Part shown: positions 7,410 through 16,616 of the stretch, piece by piece | How the letters are laid out: each line of letters begins with the position of its first letter | Numbering within the stretch: the stretch's first letter is position 1 | NCBI GenBank assembly: GCA_030595125.1 | Contig: JAUVDV010000036.1 | Coordinates: 1 to 50,644 of the forward strand | Source of the DNA: Deltaproteobacteria bacterium | GTDB taxonomy: Bacteria > Myxococcota_A > Polyangia > JAAYKL01 | DNA: 50,644 nt | Direction: 5' to 3' | Translations under genes and position numbers: made by a program | Notes under the pieces: model-generated | What the model was told of the DNA's origin: nothing | Database searches by the model: none | What the model saw: only the letters and a program-made list of their open reading frames with translations

Positions 7410-8537
7410 ATGAAAGCGATATGGTCAGTATTGCTCATGACGACAGCCTCGATCTCTATTGCTCAATGCAAGCATGTTGAAGGTCAATACTCCATCGACG
7501 GGGGAACAGATACTGACACCGACACGGGCACTGACACCACGCAGAACATCCCTCTTGACGGCGTGGCGATGCTTGTGGTGGTGGCCAATTCAGTCTCCAT
7601 GGGTGAAGAACAAACCATCCTGAGGAGTGCCATTCCATCCCTTGTGACCTCGATAACGGGAGGGGGCGGCTTTTACGTCGATGATATGCGCTTCGCGGTC
7701 GTGACCACCGATATGGGGTTTTCGTGGGGAGGACATCCGTATCAGGACGGTGACGGTTGGCCAGAAGAAATTCCGCCAACCTTTTGCAGCGCATCGGGGG
7801 ACGACGGCACATTCCAGAGCAATCAGGGCTGCCCCGAGGGTTTCGCCGAGACCACGCCTCAGGCGCCCAACTCCGATATTGCATCACAAGCGGCGTGTCT
7901 GATCACATCGGATATTTCCGGGTGCGGCTGGGAACAGCAGCTGCAGGCTGCCGCCGTGGCATTGAACAAGCCGGACAACGCCTGGTTCGTGCGAGAAAAC
8001 GACCTGCTCGTCATCCTTGTGGTCAGCGACGAAATGGACTGTTCGCTGGAAGACGGTCCCGGCATGTTCGCCACAGATGATGTTCAGGATCCGGGAAGTA
8101 ACGATTTGATATCCAGGAAGAATGTGGCGTGCGGAAACAATCAGCAGTACCTCTACTCCACCACTCACTTCGCGGACGCCTTCTGGCAAGTGAAGAACTA
8201 CGCGTACAACGCGGTTCTCTTCGCAGCCATAGTCGGAGTTCCCAAAAATGACCATTGTCAGGGGACAGGCGACCATATCTCCGATTGTCTGGAGCAACCA
8301 GAAATGCAGTTGACCGAACATTTCGTGCTTAGCGAAACCACCAAGAGCTACTTTTTCTTTGAACCAGCGTGTACGAGATGGGATGAGACAGATGCCGAAC
8401 CGGGCAGGCGTTATGTAGATCTGGCAGTCAATAAATTTGGACCAAACGGCTACATATATTCGATCTGCAACCCCGACTGGAACCCGGCCATGCAGGACAT
8501 CGCCGAGATGATCGAAAGACAATTCAACGACTACTGA
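7410..8537 (+). CDS. Lipoprotein with a von Willebrand factor A-like domain
   Basis: This is a 375-residue protein preceded by GAGGAAGG. The signal peptide ends SIAQC (Cys20) and a short TDTDTDTGTDT spacer follows. The rest resembles the VWA-type domain common in myxobacterial surface lipoproteins: a first strand VAMLVVVANSVSMGEEQ in which the MIDAS signature DxSxS has become ANSVS, a central MRFAVVTTDMG, and LLVILVVSDEMDCS. Loss of the first MIDAS Asp suggests altered or absent metal binding. At least ten cysteines probably form disulfides. The 3' end overlaps the small convergent gene at 8531 by 7 bases. Function unknown; adhesion is an inference. Confidence 0.85.
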   Translation: MKAIWSVLLMTTASISIAQCKHVEGQYSIDGGTDTDTDTGTDTTQNIPLDGVAMLVVVANSVSMGEEQTILRSAIPSLVTSITGGGGFYVDDMRFAVVTTDMGFSWGGHPYQDGDGWPEEIPPTFCSASGDDGTFQSNQGCPEGFAETTPQAPNSDIASQAACLITSDISGCGWEQQLQAAAVALNKPDNAWFVRENDLLVILVVSDEMDCSLEDGPGMFATDDVQDPGSNDLISRKNVACGNNQQYLYSTTHFADAFWQVKNYAYNAVLFAAIVGVPKNDHCQGTGDHISDCLEQPEMQLTEHFVLSETTKSYFFFEPACTRWDETDAEPGRRYVDLAVNKFGPNGYIYSICNPDWNPAMQDIAEMIERQFNDY

Positions 8538-8713
8538 TAAGCCACATCAGAATCCATATCGGTATCGCTGTCAGAACTTGGGTCGGATTGTGTATCCTCG
8601 TAAATCTCAATTTCGTCCTCATCTTCGTTGCAACTACACCCTGAACCAGACGGCGGAGGGGCGGTATCGAGCAGTATTGCTGCAAATAGAAGCACCAAAA
8701 ATTTGGAAAGCAT
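8531..8713 (-). CDS. Small exported Asp/Glu-rich protein
   Basis: This is a 60-residue protein. A hydrophobic signal sequence (MLSKFLVLLFAAILLDTA) is followed by a GCSC cysteine pair and a very acidic Asp/Ser/Glu tail that resembles the spacer of the larger lipoproteins. A purine-rich AAGGAA site sits about 6 bases before the ATG. It could be a genuine small exported protein or the surviving 5' fragment of a longer Asp-rich lipoprotein gene. It is codirectional with, and 29 bases downstream of, the HicA-like gene. Confidence 0.45.
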   Translation of the reverse strand: MLSKFLVLLFAAILLDTAPPPSGSGCSCNEDEDEIEIYEDTQSDPSSDSDTDMDSDVAYQ

Positions 8714-8742
8714 CTAATTCCTTTTCCTTTCCCTGGCCAGTG

Positions 8743-8979
8743 TCATTCCCAGAAATCGTCAGGCAATTTGAACCGCTTGCGAAGGTCGCTGAGTACATAT
8801 GGCAGCATCGCGGTTTTCCGCCCATGATACTTCACCGGATACGAAACCGGGTGTCCGTCGATGTCGGCATGAAAGATCATCCGGTGGCTGCCCTTGCCCT
8901 GCCTCACATGAAACTCAAATCGATGATCGTACTTCCGCAACTTTCGTTCTAATTCGCGGTACGTGTAAGACTTGCTCAC
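8743..8979 (-). CDS. hicA: HicA/YcfA-like mRNA interferase toxin
   Basis: This is a 78-residue protein of normal HicA size. The double-stranded-RNA-binding-like fold is recognisable from RELERKLRKYDHRFEF, then the catalytic GSHRM (His32 in the G-S-H motif), the strand MIFHADIDG, and the end LRKRFKLPDDFW. HicA toxins cleave mRNA and are neutralised by HicB. The start is GTG at 8979. It lies 9 bases downstream of the HicB-like gene, so the antitoxin is translated first, the reverse of the E. coli hicAB order. Toxicity is inferred from the family. Confidence 0.75.
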   Translation of the reverse strand: MSKSYTYRELERKLRKYDHRFEFHVRQGKGSHRMIFHADIDGHPVSYPVKYHGRKTAMLPYVLSDLRKRFKLPDDFWE

Positions 8980-8988
8980 AACTGGCGG

Positions 8989-9363
8989 CTAGCTGGCGCG
9001 AAGAACGGGCTGAAACTGGCTGTCCCTGTCGGGGTAAGGCATGGGCAAAGGGAGCATTCCGTAGCCGCTCAGGTGCTCAGGTGGAGCCGTTTGCTCTCGC
9101 TTGGCCTCTTCGAGTTGGCGCCAGATCTCGAAGTACTTGGGCTCAGCCGGATGGTGCAGCAATTCGAGTTGCCCCTTTGCCAGGGCAAAAGTAATCTGCA
9201 TCTCCAGCAACTCCAGCAGATCGGTTATGGCATCGAACGGGGTAGCGCCTCGGCCTTTCAGGTCTATGTCCAGGCAGTGCGCGGTGTGCAGACCATCTTC
9301 CTGGTAGTTGAGCACATTGACAGTTAGCTGCACTCGGACTTGCTTTTTACCAGCCTTGGACAT
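8989..9363 (-). CDS. hicB: HicB-like antitoxin
   Basis: This is a 124-residue protein. Residues about 8-65 match the HicB RNase-H-like fold: VQLTVNVLNYQEDGLHTAHCLDIDLKGRGATPFDAITDLLELLEMQ, with the usual hydrophobic strand, the CLDIDLKGRG turn and the helix LLELLE. The C-terminal half (about 75-124, charged, ending in a PLPMPYPDRD stretch) is not an obvious ribbon-helix-helix or HTH domain. AGAGGA lies 4 bases upstream of the ATG. It is directly followed by the HicA-like gene, forming a type II toxin-antitoxin operon that may autoregulate. Confidence 0.72.
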   Translation of the reverse strand: MSKAGKKQVRVQLTVNVLNYQEDGLHTAHCLDIDLKGRGATPFDAITDLLELLEMQITFALAKGQLELLHHPAEPKYFEIWRQLEEAKREQTAPPEHLSGYGMLPLPMPYPDRDSQFQPVLRAS

Positions 9364-9405
9364 TGTGTCCTCTCATCGTAAAAACATTCTGCTTTTTCGA
9401 GTTTG

Positions 9406-9428
9406 TGACAATTGTAAAAAAGTGTCAA
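9406..9428 (-). promoter_or_regulatory. Candidate promoter element and inverted repeat upstream of the HicB-HicA operon
   Basis: On the minus strand a perfect -35 box TTGACA (9423-9428) overlaps an inverted repeat TGACA-N12-TGTCA (9406-9427). No strong -10 was found at 17-base spacing (CAAACT, 9400-9405). The repeat could be an operator for autoregulation. Confidence 0.3.
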
Positions 9429-9446
9429 TTTCGCCTGAGTTGAGAA

Positions 9447-10433
9447 TCAGAAGGCGTAGGCTTCTTCTTCTGCTCCAGGAGCGTAGGTCAATCCGAGCAG
9501 GAATCTCATCTGGGGTGTGCCGAGCAGGTCGCCGGTGCCGACCGAGGATCCGCCGGAGAGCCATATGGTTACGGCCTTGGCTTCGTCCGGAACATAACCG
9601 ACGCCGCCCCGGTACTCGAATCCGACTCGATCGAATCCGTTGAGCTCCACCACGGTGGTCCCCTCCGCTGACAGAAGGAGCCTGCGATCGAGATAGTGCC
9701 CGGTCACGCCCAGCCCCGCGATACCCTGATGCCCAACCGTGAGATTCGCGAGCCTGGCCTTCTGTGTACGAAGGCGCGCCCCGAGGTTCAGCGCCGCCGA
9801 GAACTTGCACCTGTGGAAGTCGATGATGGCGTTCGGCGCTATGACCAACCCATTCTCACCGGCAAAGTTTAGCTCGTCGCCGGTGGGGATGCTCATGGCC
9901 ACGTCCAGCGCGAGACCGAAATTGCGACGATCTGGGATCTCCGCGCCGCCGCCGACGAACCTGGTCTTGATGTCGAATCTGAGATCCCGAAGCGCGGAAC
10001 CCGCCAGCTTGTACGTAGAATCATCAGCGCCCAGCGGCATGAACGGCATGGCTCCCACTCCGTCCTGATCGATCACCACCGGAAGAAGAATGCCGAGCTG
10101 CATGAGATCCTTGATGCCGAAAGCCCACATGAAATCCGCTGTGGTGGCATGCTCCACGACCCACATGGTATCGCCGACGCCCGTGTTGTCCGTCACTTCG
10201 ACGCCGAGCGGTTTTCGGTAATGGCCGAATAGCGCACCGAAGGCCACGCCCTTGTGTCCGACGATATCGCTCGATTGCAGAGTTGGAAAGTTGCTCGGTC
10301 CCGGCGAGACCCACAACAACTGACTGTCCACACCTTCTCCGTCACCAATAATCTGTTGCGCGTGAACAACGCTCGACAAGAACAAGACCGTCAACATTAC
10401 CAGCAATCTGAAAATCCAGGCCCTTGGTGCCAT
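9447..10433 (-). CDS. Outer-membrane beta-barrel protein, transporter-like
   Basis: This is a 328-residue exported protein. The start at 10433 has GGAGGG 7 bases upstream. The signal peptide is residues 1-25 (cleavage VVHA-Q). The remainder alternates amphipathic strands rich in Gly and aromatic residues and ends in the typical F-terminal barrel region (LLGLTYAP...YAF). The DFMWAFGIKDLMQLGILLPVV and SIPTGDELNFAGENG motifs resemble the barrel that precedes OmpA domains in deltaproteobacterial envelope proteins, but no OmpA domain is fused here. It lies 101 bases downstream of the ybbR gene on the same strand, so it may share that transcript. Confidence 0.8.
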   Translation of the reverse strand: MAPRAWIFRLLVMLTVLFLSSVVHAQQIIGDGEGVDSQLLWVSPGPSNFPTLQSSDIVGHKGVAFGALFGHYRKPLGVEVTDNTGVGDTMWVVEHATTADFMWAFGIKDLMQLGILLPVVIDQDGVGAMPFMPLGADDSTYKLAGSALRDLRFDIKTRFVGGGAEIPDRRNFGLALDVAMSIPTGDELNFAGENGLVIAPNAIIDFHRCKFSAALNLGARLRTQKARLANLTVGHQGIAGLGVTGHYLDRRLLLSAEGTTVVELNGFDRVGFEYRGGVGYVPDEAKAVTIWLSGGSSVGTGDLLGTPQMRFLLGLTYAPGAEEEAYAF

Positions 10434-10534
10434 CCGTCATCCCTCCATTCCACATCGGTCTTCAATTTTCATTGATAGCCCGTACAGCGAAGCTACGCCA
10501 CGAAAATCGACCTTCAACTGCTTGTGGATCCAAT

Positions 10535-11527
10535 CTACTTGGTCTTCGGAGCGGCGGACGCGCGCGTCTTGACAAGAACTGTTTCGGGGACGATGGAACC
10601 CACCTTCACGTCCTTGGGCAACCCGCTAACCTCCACCTTAGCCCGCAAGACACCACCCTTGCGAGGCTCAGCCTTGTCCAGATCGACCTGCACAACCAGC
10701 AACCCCGGATCGAGCCTGTCCAGGGCCACCTTCGCGCCGACCAGGGAAACTGCCACCTCAGTGGGCCGGATTTCCACGGTGTCCTCCGGATTTCCCCTGG
10801 TGCGAACCAGGAGCCCGGCAAGCATCCTCTGCCCCGGAGTCCATTTCACCTTCAACGTTATCTCCAGATCATCACTGTACTTGAAGGACAGTCCCTCCGT
10901 GCGGCGGATGGGGATCTTCACACTGTGCTCGCCAACTCCGAGGCCCTCGATATCCACGGCCTCGGTTTCCAGGTGGATGAGAGATCTGACAAGGGACGCA
11001 GGACCCGCAACAGTCACTTCGGAGGGCTCGGCAGAAGGCTCCTCATCGAGCTGCGCCCCGCTCTTGAGACGGCCGTGTGTCTTGACTCTTACCGGCAAGC
11101 GCCGGGTCACGACCCGCTCGATGCGCGTCAGAACCACGTCAGGGTTGATTCCCACGACCTGCACCCCGGAGGGAAAATCGAACATCTCGGGCTCGAAATA
11201 GAATGTGAACGATCCGGGTTTGGCCCTGCTGCCAAGGTTCATGACCACCTGCTTCATCGGGCCGGTCTTTATGGACTCGATGATAGATGGTCGGCCGCGC
11301 AACGAAACCCTCACCGTGTCCGGCGGCTCACTTGTCAGGAGCAGTCCCGAAACCTCCGTGGGGCGTATAACGTTTACCTCTACGTCGACCCAACGGTCGA
11401 CCTTCTCCTGAAAACGAACGATGGTCACGAGCCCGAGCGTGATCAGGAGCGCAACAAGCTTGAGACCGAGATTCTCGGTCACTGATCGTCTTGCGAAAGT
11501 CTTGATCTCTCTCAAGCCGAGATTCAT
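10535..11527 (-). CDS. cdaR: YbbR/CdaR-like regulator of diadenylate cyclase
   Basis: This is a 330-residue protein. A short cytoplasmic N-terminus is followed by one transmembrane helix (about residues 21-37, GLKLVALLITLGLVTIV) and then repeated YbbR domains (about 45-125, 135-215, 225-310), each with VxVxLRGRPS-like strands. YbbR/CdaR proteins anchor in the membrane and modulate CdaA. It overlaps the cdaA stop by 4 bases (11524-11527), indicating translational coupling. In many genomes glmM follows ybbR; here an outer-membrane protein gene follows instead. Confidence 0.9.
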   Translation of the reverse strand: MNLGLREIKTFARRSVTENLGLKLVALLITLGLVTIVRFQEKVDRWVDVEVNVIRPTEVSGLLLTSEPPDTVRVSLRGRPSIIESIKTGPMKQVVMNLGSRAKPGSFTFYFEPEMFDFPSGVQVVGINPDVVLTRIERVVTRRLPVRVKTHGRLKSGAQLDEEPSAEPSEVTVAGPASLVRSLIHLETEAVDIEGLGVGEHSVKIPIRRTEGLSFKYSDDLEITLKVKWTPGQRMLAGLLVRTRGNPEDTVEIRPTEVAVSLVGAKVALDRLDPGLLVVQVDLDKAEPRKGGVLRAKVEVSGLPKDVKVGSIVPETVLVKTRASAAPKTK

Positions 11528-12393
11528 CCTCGTTTCTCCGATCCGTCACCGGTCCCTGACCGGTCTGACGCACGATGCTTCTTTTTACCGGCCTTTTTGC
11601 CGCGTTGACCGAGGGTTTTCTTTTCCGCAAGGAAGAGGCCCAGCAACGCCTTGCGCAGCATGCCCACATCAAGATCCTTGTTGAGCTTCCCGCCGTAGCA
11701 AAGAGAGATGGTCCCACGCTCCTCCGAGACCACTACCGCAACTGCGTCCGTCTCTTCCGTTATTCCGATGGCCGCCCGATGCCTGGTTCCCAGTGTTTTT
11801 TCGATCTTGGGATTGGACGACAGAGGCAAGAAAGCGCCCGCCTCCCTGATCTGATAGTTCTTGATTATCGCAGCGCCGTCGTGCAGCGGGTTTTCCATCT
11901 TCGGAATAAAGATGGAGTAGAGAAGCTCCTTGGTTACAGCCGCCTCGATGTTGGTGCCCTGCTCGATTATGAACTCGCTGAGAGATGCCTCCCTCTCGAA
12001 CACTATCAACGCGCCGATATTCTTTGCGGCCATGGATGATGCTGCCCGGATTACCTCCTCGAGGGTTGCGGTTTCCTTTGCCTTGGAAAACCAGGCAAAC
12101 TTGCCGACCCGCACCAGGGCTCTCCTGATATCGTCCTGAAATATGATCAACGTGAAAATCACGACGACCGACATGAATTGGTCGAGAAGCATGAACGTGG
12201 TGACCAGACCGATGGCCTTGCTCACCAGATAGACCACGATGAGAAGGAGCAGCCCCAGCGCCATCGGAACCGTCCGTGTACCGCGAACCAGCAACAACGA
12301 AATATAGATCAGGTAATAAACGATCACGAAGTCAATCGCCACCGAGACCCAGCCGCCTGAATCGTCCATCAGGTTGGTAATAAAATCAGGCAT
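11524..12393 (-). CDS. cdaA: Membrane diadenylate cyclase CdaA (c-di-AMP synthase)
   Basis: This 289-residue enzyme condenses two ATP into cyclic di-AMP. Three N-terminal transmembrane helices (about 15-36, 42-62, 67-85) precede the DAC domain (about 90-255), with the signature DGA at 172-174 (ENPLHDGAAI) and RHR at 204-206 (GTRHRAAIG). The C-terminal tail is strongly basic (KKAGKKKHR). The ATG overlaps the folP stop region by 8 bases and the 3' end overlaps ybbR by 4, so it is translated as part of the folP-cdaA-ybbR cluster. c-di-AMP typically controls potassium and osmolyte balance and wall stress. Confidence 0.96.
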   Translation of the reverse strand: MPDFITNLMDDSGGWVSVAIDFVIVYYLIYISLLLVRGTRTVPMALGLLLLIVVYLVSKAIGLVTTFMLLDQFMSVVVIFTLIIFQDDIRRALVRVGKFAWFSKAKETATLEEVIRAASSMAAKNIGALIVFEREASLSEFIIEQGTNIEAAVTKELLYSIFIPKMENPLHDGAAIIKNYQIREAGAFLPLSSNPKIEKTLGTRHRAAIGITEETDAVAVVVSEERGTISLCYGGKLNKDLDVGMLRKALLGLFLAEKKTLGQRGKKAGKKKHRASDRSGTGDGSEKRG

Positions 12394-13240
12394 GGGAACC
12401 TCCAGGCATCGATCCTTGCACGATCCCGTGGGCGATGGTCACCACCTGCTTCATGATGACGACGTCGTGAACCCTGACCGCGCGGGCGCCATTCATGATG
12501 GAGGCCGTCACCGCTGCCGCAGTTCCGCCGATCCTGCGATCGACGGGCGCCCCCGTCAAATCGAAGATGAATGACTTCCTCGATGGGCCGACGACAACCG
12601 GATATCCGAGATCGACTATCTCCCGCAATCTCCCTAGCAGTTGCAAGTTATGCTCTGATGTTTTTGCAAAACCGATTCCAGGATCGAGCCAGACATTGTC
12701 CCGAGAAACACCCGCTTCACGCGCGATCTTGACCGCCCCCTCGAGTTCCTTCACCACTTCGGCCACCACATCCCCGTAGGATATTTCCTCCTGCATGTCC
12801 TTGGGAAGCTTGCGTGAATGCATTATCAACAACTTCGCGTCGACGTTCGCAGCGATCGAAGCAAGCTCCTTCCCACCTCTCAACGTGGAAACATCATTGA
12901 TCATTCCCGCTCCGACATCAACGGCCTGCTTCGCCACTTCGGATTTTGTAGTGTCAACCGAAACAACGGCAGCGGTTTTGCCCGCCAGCGCGCTTATCAC
13001 GGGGATCACACGGGAAATCTCCTCTTCTTCTGATATCGATTTGCTTCCCGGTCGCGTCGACTCCCCTCCCACGTCGATGATATCCGCGCCCTGGTCAGAC
13101 ATGGCGAACCCATGATCTATCGCCTTTTGAGTGTCCATGAAACGCCCACCGTCAGAAAACGAGTCTGGTGTCACGTTGATTATCCCCATCACGAGCGGGC
13201 GATTTGTGGGAAGTACGAATTCCACGAAATCAGCATACAC
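12386..13240 (-). CDS. folP: Dihydropteroate synthase FolP
   Basis: This 284-residue enzyme condenses p-aminobenzoate with dihydropterin pyrophosphate in folate synthesis. The pterin-binding TIM barrel is evident: MGIINVTPDSFSDGG (first signature), DIIDVGGESTRPGS (second signature), VSVDTT, NDVS, WLDPGIGFAK, VGPSRKSF and RVHDV. The start is GTG at 13240 with no strong ribosome binding site; a second GTG at codon 6 is possible. It sits between ftsH and cdaA in the same orientation, an arrangement seen in several bacterial groups. Confidence 0.97.
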   Translation of the reverse strand: MYADFVEFVLPTNRPLVMGIINVTPDSFSDGGRFMDTQKAIDHGFAMSDQGADIIDVGGESTRPGSKSISEEEEISRVIPVISALAGKTAAVVSVDTTKSEVAKQAVDVGAGMINDVSTLRGGKELASIAANVDAKLLIMHSRKLPKDMQEEISYGDVVAEVVKELEGAVKIAREAGVSRDNVWLDPGIGFAKTSEHNLQLLGRLREIVDLGYPVVVGPSRKSFIFDLTGAPVDRRIGGTAAAVTASIMNGARAVRVHDVVIMKQVVTIAHGIVQGSMPGGSHA

Positions 13241-13299
13241 TCATATGATCGGGCGAAACAAAAAACGGACTATTTACGATATACGGGCAGGTTGGCGAA

Positions 13300-15144
13300 T
13301 TATGCCGGCTGGGAATTGGAGTAGCTGACTTCGCCGGTGGCTCCGTTATCCTTGAGGATCTCGTCGACACCTTTCCCGCCGAGGACCTCGAACTCCAGCA
13401 GCGCTTCCGCCAGGGCATTGAGGGTCTTCAGATTTGCATCGAGCAGCTTTCTGGCCCGTCGGTACTGCTTCATGACCAGGTCGTAGACTTCATTGTCGAT
13501 GGTTTCGGCGATCTTCTCCGAAAACTCCTGGTGCTGAGCTATCTCGCGCCCCAGGAAAATCGCTTCCTCTTTCTTGCCGTAGTACAGGGGGCCCAGCTTG
13601 TCGTTCATGCCCCACTCGCAGACCATCCTCCGGGCCAGGGCGGTGGCGGACTGGATATCCTGCCCGGCGCCGGTGCTCAACTCCTTGAACTCGATCTCCT
13701 CGGCACACCTTCCGCCCATGAACACGGCGATCTTGCCCTCGGTGAAGGTTCGGGTCAGATTGAGCCTGTCCTCGAGGGGAAGCTGCTGCGTGAGTCCCAG
13801 CGCCCTACCCCTCGGGATGATTGTAACCTTGTGCACGGGATCGGTTCCCGAGATAAGTCGCGCCACCAACGCGTGCCCCGCCTCGTGGAAGGCGGAAACC
13901 CGCTTGTCTTTTTCGCTGATGATCATGGAGCGACGTTCGGCGCCCATCATCACCTTGTCTTTGGACTCCTCGAAATCGTCCATCTCCACGACGTCCTTGC
14001 CCTTGCGAGCCGCGAGCAGGGCCGCCTCGTTGACGAGGTTCTCGAGATCCGCGCCGGTAAAACCGGGTGTCCCACGGGCGAGAACCGACAGGTCCACTGC
14101 GGAGGATATCGGCGTGCGTTTGGTGTGCACGTTCAAGATCCCCTCGCGCCCCTTGACGTCGGGAGTCGGCACCACGATCCTGCGATCGAATCGCCCCGGC
14201 CGAAGCAAGGCGGGATCGAGCACGTCCGGTCGGTTGGTGGCGGCAACGATGATGACACCCTCGTTGGATTCGAAACCATCCATCTCCACAAGAAGCTGGT
14301 TGAGGGTCTGCTCTCGCTCGTCGTGCCCTCCCCCGAGCCCGGCGCCGCGCTGGCGTCCCACCGCGTCTATCTCGTCAATAAACACGATGCATGGCGCGTT
14401 CTTCTTTCCCTGTTCGAAAAGGTCGCGCACGCGGGACGCGCCCACACCGACAAACATCTCTACGAAATCGGAACCGCTGATCGAAAAGAAGGGAACCCCC
14501 GCCTCCCCCGCAATAGCACGGGCCAGCAAGGTCTTTCCCGTTCCGGGCGCGCCCATGAGCAGAACCCCCTTGGGAATACGCCCCCCGAGACGTTGGAAGC
14601 GTTTAGGATCTCTGAGAAAGTCGATGATTTCCTCGAGTTCCTCCTGGGCCTCGTCGATGCCGGCCACATCGGAGAAGGTCATCTTCTTGCTGTGATCCGA
14701 CATGAGCCTCGCCCGGCTCTTCCCGAAACTCATGGCCTTGCCGCCCCCCGCCTGGATCTGGCGCATGAAGAAAAAGAACACGAGCAACAGAACAATCATG
14801 GGGAGCCAGGAGATCAGAAAGCCGTGAAGCAGGCTGTCGTCGTCGTCCTCCTGGTACTTGAGCTTGACATTGCGATCGAGGAGATCCTTGTTGATTTCGC
14901 GGTCGGGCTCCACGCCCACTGTTTGAAGCTTTTCCTCCAGACCTGTCTCAGTGGTTCGTGTGTAGAGGTACTTTCGGCCGCGAATGTTGACTTCCTTGAC
15001 CTTTCCGTTGTTCAGGTCGGTCTGGAACTCGCTGAAGTCCACCTCCGTGCGTCCCGAGTCACTGTTGCTGACTACCATGACGACAAGCAGGAAAAGGAAA
15101 ATCAGAACGCCCCAAAGGAGCATGGTCTTGAATTTCTGGTTCAC
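13300..15144 (-). CDS. ftsH: ATP-dependent zinc metalloprotease FtsH
   Basis: This 614-residue membrane protease is of standard length. Two transmembrane helices (about 8-27 and 111-128) flank the periplasmic domain. The AAA module has Walker A GAPGTGKT at 198-205, Walker [12 protein letters not shown] and the second region of homology ([20 protein letters not shown]). The protease site HEAGH is at 420-424, with the third zinc ligand Asp in the conserved AGQDIQSAT. It degrades misfolded membrane proteins and selected soluble regulators as a hexamer. The start is GTG at 15144 preceded by AAGAGAG. It follows tilS by 104 bases. Confidence 0.98.
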   Translation of the reverse strand: MNQKFKTMLLWGVLIFLFLLVVMVVSNSDSGRTEVDFSEFQTDLNNGKVKEVNIRGRKYLYTRTTETGLEEKLQTVGVEPDREINKDLLDRNVKLKYQEDDDDSLLHGFLISWLPMIVLLLVFFFFMRQIQAGGGKAMSFGKSRARLMSDHSKKMTFSDVAGIDEAQEELEEIIDFLRDPKRFQRLGGRIPKGVLLMGAPGTGKTLLARAIAGEAGVPFFSISGSDFVEMFVGVGASRVRDLFEQGKKNAPCIVFIDEIDAVGRQRGAGLGGGHDEREQTLNQLLVEMDGFESNEGVIIVAATNRPDVLDPALLRPGRFDRRIVVPTPDVKGREGILNVHTKRTPISSAVDLSVLARGTPGFTGADLENLVNEAALLAARKGKDVVEMDDFEESKDKVMMGAERRSMIISEKDKRVSAFHEAGHALVARLISGTDPVHKVTIIPRGRALGLTQQLPLEDRLNLTRTFTEGKIAVFMGGRCAEEIEFKELSTGAGQDIQSATALARRMVCEWGMNDKLGPLYYGKKEEAIFLGREIAQHQEFSEKIAETIDNEVYDLVMKQYRRARKLLDANLKTLNALAEALLEFEVLGGKGVDEILKDNGATGEVSYSNSQPA

Positions 15145-15248
15145 TTTATCTCTCTTAATCCGCTCTATTCCAAATACTTACCGGGGCTTCACGCTCACTG
15201 TCCGGCGTTGTTTAGCACGGTAAGCCATGTAATTCAATTTCATATCTT

Positions 15249-16616
15249 CTATGTGGACATTGGAAAATCAATGTCAAGGAAAGGGGCGTTGTCGTCTAGC
15301 AGCCATCGGATCGAAATACCCTGTTGACGTCCGCGCACGAGAGCCGGGCACGAAATAACCTCTTCCTCCTTTGCGAGGACCGGCACGAAATCCCGATAAG
15401 GTCTCGGTATTCCGCCGTCGATCAGCACCTGCTTGAACTTCCGACCGGACCCCGCCAATCTGTCGCCGGGCCGCCGTGCCCTGACTTCCAGGTCCTTCAC
15501 ATCCCCGAAATCGTCTGCCCTGATCTCGGCAATGGCCCCGAGGGCCGCAAACCTGGCCTTCCACATTCCCGATCCTGAAGCGCTCGGCTGCCCCGAGCCG
15601 GTGGGCTTGGGCGGGAACTCGCCGGGAAAAACGAGAAGGGATCCCCGATAGACGTGAACGCGCCCCTCGCCGGGAATCGGCAACTCGTCGGTGCATTTGC
15701 CGCCGGCCAGCAGCTCCTCGATTGCCTCGAAATGCGACCGGGACAATCTTCGCAAGTCGCCTTTCACGGAGCGAATGGCAAATCTCACCAAGCGGCCCCA
15801 GACCTCCCGAGGGAACGCCTGAAATACTTCGGAACTTACCTTAACCCCACCTGCCAACCGCAGCGTCGTTATACTCTTTTCACCCTGCATCCGGTCGTCT
15901 ACGAATCGAGAGATTCCACCCATCTCTACCGCGAGCGCCGCCAATCTTTTTTGTATCCCGGGTTGAAGAGAATCCATCAGCGGCAGCAACTCGTTGCGCA
16001 CTCGCACTCGCAAAAAACGCGTATTCGCGTTGCTCGGATCCTCCACCCAACCCGCGCCGCGATTATCGAGGAAAGCCCGGATGTCATCTCGCCCCACACC
16101 GAGCATGGGCCTCACAATCTGAACCCGGCCGTGTTTCCTGCTCTTCGGTATCCCCGACAGGCCGTCGAGGCCGGTACCGCGCAACAGACGCAACATTACT
16201 GTCTCGGCCTGATCATCGCGCGTATGGGCGGTGGCTATGAAGGCCGCACGAAGCTCGACTGCCAGCTCCTCCAACAGCCCGTAACGCACATCCCTTGCCC
16301 ACTGCTGCACGGATTCTCCATCGGGGACGGGCGAAGAGACATTGACGCGGTGTGCCTCTATCCCGAGCTTCGCGGAGCGCTCCTCCACAACCCTCCACTC
16401 CCGATCGATCCCCTCCCGAAGCCCGTGATCCACAAACCCGACCCGCAGGGCCACGTCCCCGGAACGATACACGTGGGCAGCCAACTCCATCATGCCCATG
16501 GAATCCGAACCGCCCGAAACTGCGAGAAGGACCGTTGCGCCCTTCTGCACAAGATGCCGCATGGATTCGGCGGAGACAGCCAGCTCGTCGGGAATATTGA
16601 GAGACCCCGGAGTCAT
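15249..16616 (-). CDS. tilS: tRNA(Ile)-lysidine synthase TilS
   Basis: This 455-residue enzyme modifies C34 of the tRNA(Ile) CAU anticodon to lysidine using ATP and lysine. The N-terminal PP-loop SGGSDS (about 34-39), FVDHGLR and TAHTRDDQAETV motifs are intact. The middle TilS domain contains RFLRVRVRNELLP. The C-terminal domain has the characteristic RRPGDR...GRKFKQVLIDGGIPRPYRD. The ATG overlaps the stop of the SLOG gene by 4 bases, so translation is coupled. tilS-ftsH adjacency is widely conserved. Confidence 0.97.
   Translation of the reverse strand: MTPGSLNIPDELAVSAESMRHLVQKGATVLLAVSGGSDSMGMMELAAHVYRSGDVALRVGFVDHGLREGIDREWRVVEERSAKLGIEAHRVNVSSPVPDGESVQQWARDVRYGLLEELAVELRAAFIATAHTRDDQAETVMLRLLRGTGLDGLSGIPKSRKHGRVQIVRPMLGVGRDDIRAFLDNRGAGWVEDPSNANTRFLRVRVRNELLPLMDSLQPGIQKRLAALAVEMGGISRFVDDRMQGEKSITTLRLAGGVKVSSEVFQAFPREVWGRLVRFAIRSVKGDLRRLSRSHFEAIEELLAGGKCTDELPIPGEGRVHVYRGSLLVFPGEFPPKPTGSGQPSASGSGMWKARFAALGAIAEIRADDFGDVKDLEVRARRPGDRLAGSGRKFKQVLIDGGIPRPYRDFVPVLAKEEEVISCPALVRGRQQGISIRWLLDDNAPFLDIDFPMST

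Noticed and set aside
13531-15327. Long open frame (598 codons) on the plus strand opposite ftsH
   Set aside because: It lies antisense to a fully conserved FtsH with intact motifs; its translation is rich in His/Pro/Arg with no recognisable domain.
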